Below, piece after piece: positions 17,166 to 26,381 of a stretch of 54,117 bases of DNA. Position 1 is the first letter of the stretch. Every line of letters begins with the position of its first letter. The notes beneath the pieces were generated by a model, which did not search any database, had not been told where the DNA came from, and worked only from the letters and a program-made list of their open reading frames with translations. The position numbers were made by a program, and so were the translations under genes. Origin of the DNA: Bradyrhizobium sp. 139 (GTDB lineage Bacteria; Pseudomonadota; Alphaproteobacteria; Rhizobiales; Xanthobacteraceae); assembly GCF_023074175.1 (NCBI RefSeq), contig NZ_JADPKS010000088.1:17501-71617 (forward strand), given 5' to 3'.

Positions 17166-17873
17166 ATGGATGCGAAATCGCCCACTCACTCCACCGAAGA
17201 CCGCATCGGCGTGCTCGAAGAGCTTCTCAACGAGCGCTACTCCGTCCGCGCCTTCCAGCCGAAGGAGGTCGATCGCGCGACCATCGAGCATGTGCTGACC
17301 ACCGCGCAGCGCACGGCGTCCTGGTGTAACAGCCAGCCCTGGCAGGTCACCATCGCCAGTGGCGCGGCCAAGGAGCGCTTCCGCCAAGCGATCTACAAGG
17401 AAGCGTCGGGCGGATTGGGAGACGATTACGACTTCACCCCGCCGCGCGAATATGTCGGCGTCTATCTCGAGCGCCGCCGCGAGAGCGGCTTCCAGCTTTA
17501 TAACACGCTCGGCATCGCCCGCGCCGACAAGATGGCCTACGCCAAGCAGGCGCTGGAGAACTACAATTTTTTCGGCGCGCCGCATGTCGCGATCATTCAC
17601 ACCAACGAGCCGCTCGGCATCTACGGTGCGATCGATTGCGGTGCGTATGTTTCCAATTTCATGCTGGCCGCGCAGGCGCTCGGGCTCGGCACCGTTCCGC
17701 AGGCCGCGCTCGCGCGCCACTCCGGCCTGATCCGCCGCCACTTCAACCTGCCCGACGACCGCCGCGTCGTCTGCGGCATCTCGTTCGGCTATGCCGACCA
17801 CGCCCACAAGGTCAACAGCTACCGTACCTCGCGCGCGAGCGTCGCCGACACCGTCACGTTCGTGGACGAATGA
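17166..17873 (+). CDS. Nitroreductase family protein
   Basis: A 235-aa FMN-dependent oxidoreductase. The N-terminal ERYSVRAFQPKEV and TASWCNSQPWQVTI segments contact FMN, and the C-terminal PDDRRVVCGISFGYAD segment is typical of the nitroreductase fold. Enzymes of this fold reduce nitro groups, quinones or flavins with NAD(P)H. It comes last after the three acyl-CoA dehydrogenases on the same strand, with a hairpin repeat in between. Its physiological substrate is unknown. Confidence 0.88.
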   Translation: MDAKSPTHSTEDRIGVLEELLNERYSVRAFQPKEVDRATIEHVLTTAQRTASWCNSQPWQVTIASGAAKERFRQAIYKEASGGLGDDYDFTPPREYVGVYLERRRESGFQLYNTLGIARADKMAYAKQALENYNFFGAPHVAIIHTNEPLGIYGAIDCGAYVSNFMLAAQALGLGTVPQAALARHSGLIRRHFNLPDDRRVVCGISFGYADHAHKVNSYRTSRASVADTVTFVDE

Positions 17874-17971
17874 TCGAGCGGCTTCACCCGCGCCATCAGT
17901 TTCACGCGCGCGAAGACGGCCGCGGGAACGGCCGCCTTCACATTTCGTCTCGCATCGATTGACGCCGCCCG

Positions 17972-18520
17972 CTATCCGCCGCTGCCGCCGATCACGGCGC
18001 GCACGGTCTCGTCGGGCCCGAAATCCTCGGCGCCGTCGACATAGAGCAGCGCAGCGAGCTTCGAGCGCGCGCGATTGACACGGCTCTTGATCGTGCCGAC
18101 CGCACAGCCGCAGATCGAGGCCGCATCCTCATAGGAGAAGCCGGAGGCGCCGACCAGGATCAAGGCCTCGCGCTGGTCTTGCGGAAGCTTCTCCAGCGCG
18201 CCCCGGAACTCCTCGAACTCGAGATGCGCGTTCTGCGAGGGCTGCGTCTTCAGCGTCTTGGCATAATTGCCCTCGGCATCCTCCACCTCCCGCCGCCGCT
18301 TGCGATAGTCGGAGCGGAACAGGTTGCGAAGGATCGTGAACAGCCACGCCGGCAGATTAGAGCCGGGCTGGAACGAGTCGATGTTCGCGAGCGCACGCAG
18401 CAGCGTTTCCTGCACAAGATCGTCGGCGCGATCCGCATTGCCGCTCAGCGAGATCGCGAACGCGCGCAGACTGGGCACGGCCGCGAGGATGTCGTCACGT
18501 AGGGAGTCCGTGAGAGGCAT
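17972..18520 (-). CDS. ecfG: ECF sigma factor EcfG, general stress response
   Basis: A 182-aa two-domain ECF sigma factor. Region 2 (about residues 12-75: DDLVQETLLRALANIDSFQ, PAWLFTILRNLFRSDYRKR) recognises the -10, and region 4 (about 105-160: LPQDQREALILVGASGFSYEDAASICGCAVGTIKSRVNRAR) recognises the -35. It directs RNA polymerase to GGAAC-N16/17-cGTT promoters in the alphaproteobacterial general stress response. It overlaps the nepR stop codon by one base (TAATG), which couples their translation. NepR sequesters it until phosphorylated PhyR releases it. Confidence 0.95.
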   Translation of the reverse strand: MPLTDSLRDDILAAVPSLRAFAISLSGNADRADDLVQETLLRALANIDSFQPGSNLPAWLFTILRNLFRSDYRKRRREVEDAEGNYAKTLKTQPSQNAHLEFEEFRGALEKLPQDQREALILVGASGFSYEDAASICGCAVGTIKSRVNRARSKLAALLYVDGAEDFGPDETVRAVIGGSGG

Positions 18521-18753
18521 TAATCCCTCCCATTGTTGTTGTCGTTGGAGCCCCCGTCAGTTTCCACTTGGGATGCGCCTCCGGGCGCATCAAGCTTCTT
18601 GATCAGTTCCGCGAACCGGTCCGGAACCCCCTGCCGTACCACGTCATCGTACATGGCGCGCAGCTGATGCCCGATCCGGGACTGGATCTCCGGAGTGAGG
18701 CCTCCCTTGCCGGGGGTCGTGCTTTTGCTGGCTTGAGACTTGAGATCTTTCAT
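18520..18753 (-). CDS. nepR: Anti-sigma factor NepR
   Basis: A 77-aa small protein whose central part (LTPEIQSRIGHQLRAMYDDV, then PDRFAELIKKLD) forms the two conserved helices that bind either EcfG or phosphorylated PhyR. The tail is low-complexity (GGSNDNNNGRD). The start at 18753 was chosen because GGAACAGG lies just upstream; the open frame continues up into the divergent promoter region. The gene order and the one-base overlap with ecfG are the standard arrangement. Confidence 0.93.
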   Translation of the reverse strand: MKDLKSQASKSTTPGKGGLTPEIQSRIGHQLRAMYDDVVRQGVPDRFAELIKKLDAPGGASQVETDGGSNDNNNGRD

Positions 18754-18869
18754 GACCTGTTCCACGTTTCCCCGAGTTAAGTGACTGTAAAATCGAGAGG
18801 TTTTCTCAACCGGGAGCCGTTCCCTGGATAGGCACAATTCGAGGTTCGACAAAAAGTTCCCAGATAAGC

Positions 18870-18931
18870 GGAACTTTTCTTGGCCTGAGGCGTAGTCAGC
18901 CAGCAGGGGAACCCGGGCCTCCCCTCGTGTT
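18870..18931 (+). promoter_or_regulatory. Candidate EcfG-type promoters for phyR
   Basis: GGAAC at 18870-18874 is followed after 16 nt by CGTA (18891-18894), one mismatch from the CGTT consensus. A second GGAAC at 18908-18912 is followed after 16 nt by GTT (18929-18931). Either could give autoregulation of phyR. On the opposite strand, toward nepR, a GGAAC at 18860-18856 exists but I find no CGTT at the right spacing, so that promoter is left unassigned. Confidence 0.45.
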
Positions 18932-18973
18932 GCCTGGTGCTTCAAGCTCGGCCCGAACATGAATGGAGTGGGG

Positions 18974-19780
18974 ATGTCCCGTTCACAGCTCGTTGCTGAA
19001 CACTTGCCGTTGTTGCGCCGGTATGCGCGCGCCCTGACGGGCAGCCAGGCCTCCGGAGACGCCTATGTCGCAGCCATGTTGGAAGCCATGCTGGGGGATC
19101 CGTCCGTGCTTGATGAGGCCCATGGTGCGCGCGCGGGCCTGTTCCGGCTGTTCACCCAGATCTGGAATTCGGTCTCCGTCAACGACGATGCCGAGGTGAC
19201 GACCTTGCCGATGCCGCCGGAGCGGCGCCTGTCGAATATCACGCCGCTGCCGCGGCAGGCGTTTCTGCTGCTCTCGCTCGAGGGCTTCTCGGAAGAGGAA
19301 GTCGGCTACATCCTCGGCACCGATGTTGCCGAGACGCGGCGGCTGGCCGACGCGGCAGGACGCGAGATGGCGGCCGAGATCGCTACCGACGTGCTGATCA
19401 TCGAAGACGAGACTTTCATCGCCATGGACCTCGAGAGCCTAGTGAAGAATTTGGGCCACAACGTTGTCGGCGTCGCGCGCACCCATGCCGATGCAGTGGC
19501 GCTGGCCAAGAACAAGCGGCCGGGCCTGATCCTCGCCGACATCCAGCTCGCCGACGGCTCGTCGGGCCTGGATGCCGTCAACGAGCTGCTGCGCACCTTC
19601 GAGGTGCCGGTGGTGTTCATCACCGCCTATCCGGAGCGCTTCCTGACCGGCGAGCGCCCCGAGCCGGCGTTCCTGATTTCGAAGCCGTTCCAGCCCGCGA
19701 TGGTGTCGGCGGTGGCGAGCCAGGCACTGTTCTTCCAGCGCAACTCGCGCAACCGCGCGCCCAAAGCGCCTGCGGCGTAA
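18974..19780 (+). CDS. phyR: Anti-anti-sigma response regulator PhyR
   Basis: A 268-aa protein with an N-terminal sigma-like domain (residues about 1-135) and a C-terminal receiver domain (about 138-260). Receiver residues are intact: acidic pair E144/D145, phospho-acceptor D189 (LILADIQ), T217 and K237 (SKPF). When phosphorylated, the sigma-like domain binds NepR and frees EcfG. The ATG at 18974 was chosen over 18959 because GGAG lies 5 nt before it and MSRSQLV is the usual start. It is divergent from nepR-ecfG. No partner histidine kinase gene is in this window. Confidence 0.95.
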   Translation: MSRSQLVAEHLPLLRRYARALTGSQASGDAYVAAMLEAMLGDPSVLDEAHGARAGLFRLFTQIWNSVSVNDDAEVTTLPMPPERRLSNITPLPRQAFLLLSLEGFSEEEVGYILGTDVAETRRLADAAGREMAAEIATDVLIIEDETFIAMDLESLVKNLGHNVVGVARTHADAVALAKNKRPGLILADIQLADGSSGLDAVNELLRTFEVPVVFITAYPERFLTGERPEPAFLISKPFQPAMVSAVASQALFFQRNSRNRAPKAPAA

Positions 19781-19823
19781 GCAAGGCGGCGGCGGTCCGA
19801 AGTTTCGCGAATACGATCTGATC

Positions 19824-19852
19824 CGGCGTGCTGCAAGGCACGCCGTTTTTTT
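19824..19852 (+). terminator. Intrinsic terminator after phyR
   Basis: CGGCGTGC, a 6-nt loop and GCACGCCG form a perfect 8-bp stem, followed directly by a run of seven T. It lies 44 bp after the phyR stop. Confidence 0.9.
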
Positions 19853-19928
19853 CGTGCCCGCTGCCAAGCTTGACGGCCGTCGAATTCGCCGCTCATACCT
19901 CATGCATCGCCTCAACCGGAGATGTGCC

Positions 19929-20528
19929 ATGGACCAAGCGCTGCTCGATCGCCTCGCCATCCGCGACCTCGTCGAGAACTGGGCAGTGTGGCGCGATGCC
20001 GGTGACTGGGAGCGCTTTGCCACGGTCTGGCACGAAGAAGGCTGGATGTCCGCCACCTGGTTTCAGGGGGCGGCGCGGGATTTCATGCGCGTCAGCCAGG
20101 AGGGATTCGCCAAGGGCGTGCGCATCCTGCATTTCCTTGGCGGCACCAGCATCGACCTGTCCGGCGAGCGTGCCATCGCCCAGACCAAGATGACGATCTC
20201 GCAGCGCGCCCCGGTGCATGACGTGCTCTGCGACGTCGTCTGCACTGGACGCTTCTACGATTTCCTGGAGAAGCGGCAGGGCCAATGGGGCATCGTCCGC
20301 CGCCAGCCGATCTACGAGAAGGACCGGATCGACCCGGTCGATCCCGCCGCGACACTTCGCCTCGACCAGCAGGCGCTCGCCGCGCTGCCCGAAGGCTACC
20401 GCCACCTCGCCTACATGCAGGAGCTGATCGGCTACAAGGTCAAGCGCGACATGCCGGGCCTGACCGGGCCTGAGGTCGAGACGCTCTATCGCGAAGGGCG
20501 GGACTGGCTCGCGGGGAAGGCGAACTGA
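19929..20528 (+). CDS. SnoaL-like (NTF2-fold) protein
   Basis: A 199-aa protein whose N-terminal two thirds (LAIRDLVENWAVWRDAGDWERFATVWHEEGWMSATW, then FLGGTSIDLSGERAIAQTKMTI) match the SnoaL-like/NTF2 cone fold, known from polyketide cyclases, dehydratases such as BaiE and ring-hydroxylating dioxygenase small subunits. The start at 19929 follows CCGGAG with proper spacing. There is no signal peptide. It stands alone between two hairpins, so context does not give a substrate. Confidence 0.8.
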   Translation: MDQALLDRLAIRDLVENWAVWRDAGDWERFATVWHEEGWMSATWFQGAARDFMRVSQEGFAKGVRILHFLGGTSIDLSGERAIAQTKMTISQRAPVHDVLCDVVCTGRFYDFLEKRQGQWGIVRRQPIYEKDRIDPVDPAATLRLDQQALAALPEGYRHLAYMQELIGYKVKRDMPGLTGPEVETLYREGRDWLAGKAN

Positions 20529-20545
20529 AGCCCAGACAAAAGTAA

Positions 20546-20574
20546 GGCGCGACTGGCATCACCACAGTCGCGCC
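20546..20574. terminator. Hairpin after the SnoaL-like gene
   Basis: GGCGCGACTG and CAGTCGCGCC form a perfect 10-bp stem around a 9-nt loop, 18 bp after the stop codon. There is no T-tract, so it may stabilise the 3' end or need Rho. Confidence 0.6.
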
Positions 20575-20775
20575 CTACGTCGCCGGCTTATGGGGCAGGG
20601 GGGAATAGCCGGCTGCTGAGACGACTCCTGTCCGCGAGAGTCGTTCCAGGCCCTGCGAAATATTTTGCGGACCTGCGACATTTGTCGCACACGGTTAAGT
20701 GATCGTAACTGCCGAGAACCCCTGATCCTCCGCCCGCGTTGTTCCATCATCGCCATGGGGCGAGGGTCGATAGCC

Positions 20776-21216
20776 ATGTCACAGATTCAAAAGGTATTTT
20801 TTGGTGCCGTTGCGATCGCGGCGACGCTTGGCGCCGTCCAGGTGGGCGCCGTGCAGCTGGCCTCCGGCCATGATTTGGCCGACCGCTGGCAGGCGGTCGC
20901 CGACATACCAAATCAAGACGTGCCAAGCCAAAATGCGGGTCACAACGTCAACCGTTCCGGCAAGGCGGACCGGTTCGCCGAGATCAAGCAGGCCCCGATT
21001 CCCACGCGCACCGTGTCGATGCGCCTGAACGATCTGGCCGATACCTCGGTGCTGCTGCGGGTCCCCGCGGTGATCGAGACTGGCAACGCCAAGCCGCCGG
21101 TGCTGCTGCAAAACAAAAGGCCGGCCGGCAACAGGCCGACGATCGCTTGCGAGCCGATGGTCAGCTCCCTGACCGAGGTCGCCAAGCTGCTCCAGCCCGG
21201 TCGTTGTGTGACCTGA
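20776..21216 (+). CDS. Hypothetical exported protein
   Basis: A 146-aa protein of no family I recognise. It starts MSQIQKVFFGAVAIAATLGA, an N-terminal signal peptide or membrane anchor, and continues as a polar segment with two cysteines near the end (TIACEPMVSSLTEVAKLLQPGRCVT) that could form a disulfide. The last 25 residues look best conserved in design, with a short amphipathic helix. The start at 20776 was chosen as the beginning of the signal sequence. A strong terminator follows directly, so it is a single-gene transcript. No function is proposed. Confidence 0.7.
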   Translation: MSQIQKVFFGAVAIAATLGAVQVGAVQLASGHDLADRWQAVADIPNQDVPSQNAGHNVNRSGKADRFAEIKQAPIPTRTVSMRLNDLADTSVLLRVPAVIETGNAKPPVLLQNKRPAGNRPTIACEPMVSSLTEVAKLLQPGRCVT

Positions 21217-21231
21217 TCCAGTCCAAAGGAC

Positions 21232-21261
21232 AAATCGCCCTCCGCCGGGAGGGCGATTTTT
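21232..21261 (+). terminator. Intrinsic terminator after the exported protein gene
   Basis: AAATCGCCCTCC and GGAGGGCGATTT form a perfect 12-bp stem with a GCCG loop, ending in a run of T. It lies 16 bp after the stop codon and insulates htpG from upstream transcription. Confidence 0.92.
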
Positions 21262-21269
21262 CACGTCCA

Positions 21270-21297
21270 CTTGATCCCCCATCCCCTCGCGTTATAT
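21270..21297 (+). promoter_or_regulatory. Candidate heat-shock (RpoH) promoter of htpG
   Basis: CTTGAT at 21270-21275 and TTATAT at 21292-21297 give a CTTG-N17-type spacing resembling the alphaproteobacterial RpoH consensus (CTTG near -35, C-x-TATAT near -10). It lies about 40 bp before the htpG start. HtpG is a classical heat-shock protein, so the assignment is sensible but untested. Confidence 0.5.
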
Positions 21298-21335
21298 CCC
21301 GGGTTTCCTCCTCCTTTGATTGACCGGGTAAACGC

Positions 21336-23213
21336 ATGACGACGTCAGATACGGCCGCGCATACGCAGCCTTTCCAGGCCGAGGTTTCCGAGCTTTTGCA
21401 TCTGATGGTGCACTCCGTCTATTCCGAGACCGACATCTTCCTGCGCGAGCTCGTCTCCAACGCCTCGGACGCTTGCGACAAGCTGCGCTACGAGGCCATC
21501 GCCAATCCGGCGCTGCTGGGCGAGGGCGACGCGCCCAAGATCCGAATCATCCCGAACAAGACGGCCGGAACGCTCGCGGTCGCCGACAATGGCATCGGCA
21601 TGGAGCGCCAGGAGCTGATCGACCATCTCGGCACCATCGCCCGCTCCGGCACCAAGGCTTTCGTCTCGAAGCTGAAAGAGGCCAAGGACGGGCTCGGCCT
21701 GATCGGCCAGTTCGGCGTCGGCTTCTATTCCGCCTTCATGGTCGCCGAGAAAATCGTCGTCGTCAGCCGCCGTGCCGGCGAGAGCGACGTGTGGACCTGG
21801 ACGTCCTCCGGCGGCTCCGGCTTCGAGATTGCGCGCGCAAGCGATGAGGAAGCGGCGCGCCTGGCATGCGGCACCGAGATCGTCCTGCACCTGAAAGACG
21901 ACGCCAAGAAATATCTCGAGACTTACGAGATCGAGCGCATCGTCGGCGCCTATTCCGACAACATCCTGTTCCCGATCGAGCTGGTGCCGGAAGAGGGCGA
22001 GCCGCGCCAGATCAATTCGGCGAGCGCGCTGTGGCAGCGCTCCAAGTCCGAGCTGACAGCCGAGGACTACAAGAAGGCGTATCAGCAGATCGCATCCGCC
22101 TTCGACGATCCCGCGATGACGCTGCACTACCGCGCCGAAGGCCGCTATTCCTACGCCGTGCTGCTGTTCGCGCCGTCGACGAAACCGTTCGACTTGTTCG
22201 AGCCCTCGCGTAAAGGTCGCGTCAAGCTCTACGTCCGCCGCGTCTTCATCACGGATGACGCCGATCTGTTGCCGGGCTATCTGCGCTTCATCCGCGGCGT
22301 CGTCGACAGTGAGGATCTTCCGCTGAACATCTCGCGCGAGATGCTGCAGAACAATCCGCAGCTCGTGCAGATCCGTAAAGCGGTGGCGACGCGCGTGGTA
22401 AACGAACTCGAAAGCCTTGCCGACAAGGACCCGGAGAACTTTGCCAAGATCTGGGACGCCTTCGGCGCAGTGCTGAAAGAAGGCATCTACGAGGATTTCG
22501 AGCGGCGCGAGAAGCTGCTGTCCTTGTCGCGCTTCACCACCACCTCGGGCGAGAAGCGTTCGCTGAAGGACGTCATCGCCGATTTCAAGCCGAATCAGAC
22601 CGAGATCTACTATCTCGTCGGCGACAGCATCGAGCGGCTGAAGTCCAATCCGCGGCTGGAGGCGGCGACCGCGCGCGGCCTCGAGGTGCTGCTTCTGTCC
22701 GATCCGGTCGACGCCTTCTGGACCTCGATGCCGACGGAATTCGAGGGCAAGCCGTTGAAGTCGCTGAGCCAGGGCGATCTCAATCTCGACCTGATTCCGC
22801 GCGTTGACGATGCGGACGAGGCGAAGAAGGACGAGCCTGTCGCCGACGAAGCCGCCACCATCGCGGTGATCAAGGCCGCACTCGGCGAACGCGTCAGCGA
22901 CGTCAAGGTCTCGACGCGGCTCACCAGCTCCGCCTCCTGCCTCGTCGCCGATAGCCAGGGCCCGAGCCGCGAGCTCGAGCGCATCCTGTCGCAGCAGAAT
23001 CGCGGCATGAAGGCCAAGCCGATCCTTGAGATCAATCTGCGCCATCCGCTGGTGACGGCGATCATCAGGGCGCAGGCCGGCTCCAAAGTGGTCGACGATC
23101 TCAGCCTGCTCCTGCTCGAACAGGCGCAGATCCTGGACGGCGAATTGCCGGAAGACCCTGCCGCGTTTGCGGCAAGGCTGAACCGGCTGGTGTTGCAGGG
23201 GCTCGGCGGGTAG
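21336..23213 (+). CDS. htpG: Molecular chaperone HtpG (Hsp90)
   Basis: A 625-aa bacterial Hsp90, full length. The N-terminal GHKL ATPase domain shows LVSNASDACDKLRYEA, DNGIGM and GQFGVGFYSAFMVAEK; the middle domain carries EDLPLNISREMLQNNP with the catalytic-loop arginine; the C-terminal dimerisation domain is complete. It refolds and stabilises client proteins in the cytoplasm using ATP. It is a single-gene unit, with a terminator before it and the convergent RND pump gene after it. Confidence 0.97.
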   Translation: MTTSDTAAHTQPFQAEVSELLHLMVHSVYSETDIFLRELVSNASDACDKLRYEAIANPALLGEGDAPKIRIIPNKTAGTLAVADNGIGMERQELIDHLGTIARSGTKAFVSKLKEAKDGLGLIGQFGVGFYSAFMVAEKIVVVSRRAGESDVWTWTSSGGSGFEIARASDEEAARLACGTEIVLHLKDDAKKYLETYEIERIVGAYSDNILFPIELVPEEGEPRQINSASALWQRSKSELTAEDYKKAYQQIASAFDDPAMTLHYRAEGRYSYAVLLFAPSTKPFDLFEPSRKGRVKLYVRRVFITDDADLLPGYLRFIRGVVDSEDLPLNISREMLQNNPQLVQIRKAVATRVVNELESLADKDPENFAKIWDAFGAVLKEGIYEDFERREKLLSLSRFTTTSGEKRSLKDVIADFKPNQTEIYYLVGDSIERLKSNPRLEAATARGLEVLLLSDPVDAFWTSMPTEFEGKPLKSLSQGDLNLDLIPRVDDADEAKKDEPVADEAATIAVIKAALGERVSDVKVSTRLTSSASCLVADSQGPSRELERILSQQNRGMKAKPILEINLRHPLVTAIIRAQAGSKVVDDLSLLLLEQAQILDGELPEDPAAFAARLNRLVLQGLGG

Positions 23214-23243
23214 TTCGGGCACAGGCCATATGCTTCGCCGCGC

Positions 23244-26200
23244 TCACTCCGCCGCGTGATCCTTCCGCTCGTCGCGCGCGGCGGCGGCCTGCGGCTTCTT
23301 CTCCATTCGGCGCGAGAGCAAGTCGGAGAAGCGGTCGAGGTAGAGGTAGACGACCGGGGTCGTGAACAGCGTCAGCGCCTGGCTCACGAGAAGGCCGCCG
23401 ACCATGGCATAGCCGAGCGGCTGGCGGATTTCGGAGCCGGTGCCGCTTCCGAGCATCAGCGGCACGCCGCCGAGCAGGGCCGCCATTGTCGTCATCATGA
23501 TCGGGCGAAAGCGCAGCAGCGCCGCCTGGCGTATCGACTGTTCTGGGGTGAGATGCTGCTCGCGTTCGGCCGCGATGGCGAAATCCACCATCATGATGCC
23601 GTTCTTCTTGACGATGCCGATCAGGAGAATGACTCCGATCAAGGCAATGAGGCTGAAGTCGAAGCCGAAGATCATCAGGATCGCGACGGCGCCGACGCCG
23701 GCCGAGGGCAGTGTAGACAGGATGGTCAGGGGGTGGATGTAGCTCTCGTAGAGCACGCCGAGGATCAGGTAGACCACGACCAGTGCGGCGAGGATCAGCA
23801 ACGGCACGGTGCCGAGCGATTGCTGGAATGCCTGCGCGGTGCCCTGAAAGCTCGTCGCCAGCGCCGGCGGCGCGCGCATCTCGCCGACCGCGTGCAGCAC
23901 CGCGTCGGTCGCCTGTCCCAGCGCCACGCCCTCGGCGAGATTGAAGCTGATCGTCACCGACGGGAATTGGCCCTGATGTGAGATCGCAAGCGGTCGCACG
24001 GGCACATTGGTCCAGTTGCAGAACACCGAGAGCGGCACCTCCTCGCTGGTCAGCGGCGATTTGAGGTAGAGCTTGTCCAGCGTGCCGAGCTGGCCTTGCA
24101 GTTCCGGCGTGATCTCCAGGACGATGTGATAGCTGTTGGTCTGGGTGAAGTATTGCGCGACCTGGCGCTGGCCGAACGCGTCATAGAGGGTGTCGTCGAT
24201 CAGTTGCGGCTGGATGCCGTAGCGTGCGGCGGTGTCGCGATTGATCTTGAGTTGAATCGTCGTGCCTTCAGTTTGCTGGTCGGTCGCGACGTCGCGCAGT
24301 TGTGGCAGTGTCTTCATCGCGTCGAGGATTTTTGGCGCCCATTCGTTCAGTTCGGCGAGGTTGGCGTCCTGGAGCGTGAATTCGAACTGGGTGCGGGTGG
24401 CTCGGCCGCCGAGGCGAACGTCTTGCGAGGCCTGCATATAGAGCTTGGCGCCCTCGACCTTGGCGATCTTGGGCCGCAGCCGCGCGATGATCTGCTGCGC
24501 GCCCGCGTCACGCTCCTCCCGCGGTTTCAAGGTGATGTACATGCGCCCCGAGTTCAGCGCGGTGCCGCCGCCGCCGATGAACATCGCGATCGAATCGACG
24601 GCGGGATCGGCCTGCACGATCGTGTTGAGCTCCACCTGGCGCCGCTTCATCTCGGTAAAGGAGATGTCCTGGGGCATCTCGGACACGGCCGTAAGGAAGC
24701 CGTTGTCCTGCTGCGGGAAGAATCCCTTCGGGATCAGGAGGAAGAGGTAGACCGAGAGCGCGACGGTCGCGAAGAAAATGCAAAGCGTCACGAAACTGTG
24801 GCGCAGCGCGACGTCGAGCCCGCGCTCGTAGGCGCCGAGCAGCCCTTCGAACATCCGTTCGCTCCACTGGTAGAAGCGGCCGTGCCGGGCCTCGTGGTTG
24901 GCGCGCAGGAAGCGCGAGGCCATCATCGGCGTCAGGGTCAGCGACACCACGAGAGAGACGAGGATCGCCATCGCCAGCGTGACCGCGAATTCGCGGAACA
25001 GCCGGCCGATGATGCCGCCCATCAGCAACAATGGTATCAGCACCGCGATCAGCGAGATGCTGATCGAAACGATGGTAAAGCCGATTTCGGCCGCGCCCTT
25101 GTAGGCTGCAGCAAGCGGCCTCTCGCCCTGCTCGACGTAACGGGTGATGTTCTCCAGCATCACGATGGCGTCATCCACCACGAAACCGACCGCGATCGTC
25201 AGCGCCATCAAGGAGAGATTGTCCAGCGAATAGCCGAAGACCCACATCAGCGAGCAGGCTCCCAGCAGCGCCAGCGGCACGGTGATGCTCGGGATGATCG
25301 TGGCCCAGAAGCTGCGGAGAAAGATGAAGATCACCATCACCACGAGCGCGATGGTGGTCATCAGCGTGATCTGTACGTCCTCGACGGCGGCGCGGATGGT
25401 GGTGGTGCGGTCGCTGATGATCTTGATCGCGATGGCGGGCGGGATCGCCGCGATCAGCCGCGGCAGTTGCGCCTTGATGCGGTCGACGGTCTCGATGACG
25501 TTGGCGCCGGGCTGTTTGAAGATGACGAGGAACACGCCGCGCTTGCCGTCGGCCCAAGCCGCCGTCTTCATGTCCTCCGGCCCTGCCACGGCCTCGCCGA
25601 TGTCACGGATCCGCAACGGCGCGCCGTTGCGATAGGCGACGATGACGTCCTGCCAGTGCTGGGCCTGGGTGAGCTGGTCATTGGCGTAGATCGTGTAGGC
25701 ACGCCTGGCGCCGTCGATGCTGCCCTTCGGGCTGTCGGTGGTCGCGGCCGCGATTTGGGCGCGCACGTCCTCCAGCGACAGACCCTTGGCGACGAGCTTG
25801 GCCGGATCGACCTGTATGCGCACCGAGGGTTTCTGCTGCCCGCCGACGAACACCTGCGCGACGCCGGATATCTGGCTGATCTGTTGCGCGAGCTGCGCAT
25901 CGGTGCGGTCGCTGACGACGGTCAGCGGCAGCGTGTCCGACGTCGCCGACAGGATCATGACCGGCGAATCCGCCGGGTTGACCTTGCGATAGGTGGGAGG
26001 CGAGGGCAGGTTCTTCGGCAACTGACCGCTCGCCGCGTTGATCGCGGCCTGCACGTCGTTGGCGGCGGCGTCGATCTTGCGGTTGAGGTCGAACTGGATG
26101 GTGATCGACGCCGAGCCCAGCGAGCTGGTCGACGTCATCTGCGTGATGCCAGGGATCTGCGCGAGCTGGCGTTCGAGCGGCTGGGCCACCGAGGAGGCCA

Positions 26201-26381
26201 TCGTTTCCGGGCTGCCGCCGGGGAGCGACGCCGCGAGCTGAATGGTCGGGAAGTCGACCTGCGGCAGTGGCGCGACCGGCAGCAGGGGATAGGCGACGAG
26301 GCCCACGAACAGGATGCCTGCCATCAGCAGCGAGGTGCCAATCGGATAGCGGATGAACGGGGACGAGAAGCTCTCTTGCAT
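23244..26381 (-). CDS. RND multidrug efflux permease (MdtB/MdtC-like)
   Basis: A 1045-aa inner-membrane proton antiporter of the HAE1 family. The first helix (YPIGTSLLMAGILFVGLVAYPLLPVAPLP), two large periplasmic loops and the TM4 region with the proton-relay aspartates (VGFVVDDAIVMLENI) are present, and the protein is full length. Such pumps need a periplasmic adaptor and an outer-membrane channel; neither gene is adjacent, which is unusual for an MdtB/C-like permease, so it must borrow partners encoded elsewhere. The substrates are unknown. Confidence 0.93.
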   Translation of the reverse strand: MQESFSSPFIRYPIGTSLLMAGILFVGLVAYPLLPVAPLPQVDFPTIQLAASLPGGSPETMASSVAQPLERQLAQIPGITQMTSTSSLGSASITIQFDLNRKIDAAANDVQAAINAASGQLPKNLPSPPTYRKVNPADSPVMILSATSDTLPLTVVSDRTDAQLAQQISQISGVAQVFVGGQQKPSVRIQVDPAKLVAKGLSLEDVRAQIAAATTDSPKGSIDGARRAYTIYANDQLTQAQHWQDVIVAYRNGAPLRIRDIGEAVAGPEDMKTAAWADGKRGVFLVIFKQPGANVIETVDRIKAQLPRLIAAIPPAIAIKIISDRTTTIRAAVEDVQITLMTTIALVVMVIFIFLRSFWATIIPSITVPLALLGACSLMWVFGYSLDNLSLMALTIAVGFVVDDAIVMLENITRYVEQGERPLAAAYKGAAEIGFTIVSISISLIAVLIPLLLMGGIIGRLFREFAVTLAMAILVSLVVSLTLTPMMASRFLRANHEARHGRFYQWSERMFEGLLGAYERGLDVALRHSFVTLCIFFATVALSVYLFLLIPKGFFPQQDNGFLTAVSEMPQDISFTEMKRRQVELNTIVQADPAVDSIAMFIGGGGTALNSGRMYITLKPREERDAGAQQIIARLRPKIAKVEGAKLYMQASQDVRLGGRATRTQFEFTLQDANLAELNEWAPKILDAMKTLPQLRDVATDQQTEGTTIQLKINRDTAARYGIQPQLIDDTLYDAFGQRQVAQYFTQTNSYHIVLEITPELQGQLGTLDKLYLKSPLTSEEVPLSVFCNWTNVPVRPLAISHQGQFPSVTISFNLAEGVALGQATDAVLHAVGEMRAPPALATSFQGTAQAFQQSLGTVPLLILAALVVVYLILGVLYESYIHPLTILSTLPSAGVGAVAILMIFGFDFSLIALIGVILLIGIVKKNGIMMVDFAIAAEREQHLTPEQSIRQAALLRFRPIMMTTMAALLGGVPLMLGSGTGSEIRQPLGYAMVGGLLVSQALTLFTTPVVYLYLDRFSDLLSRRMEKKPQAAAARDERKDHAAE

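Noticed and set aside
21345..23222. A 625-codon open frame on the minus strand
   Set aside because: Exact antisense shadow of htpG.
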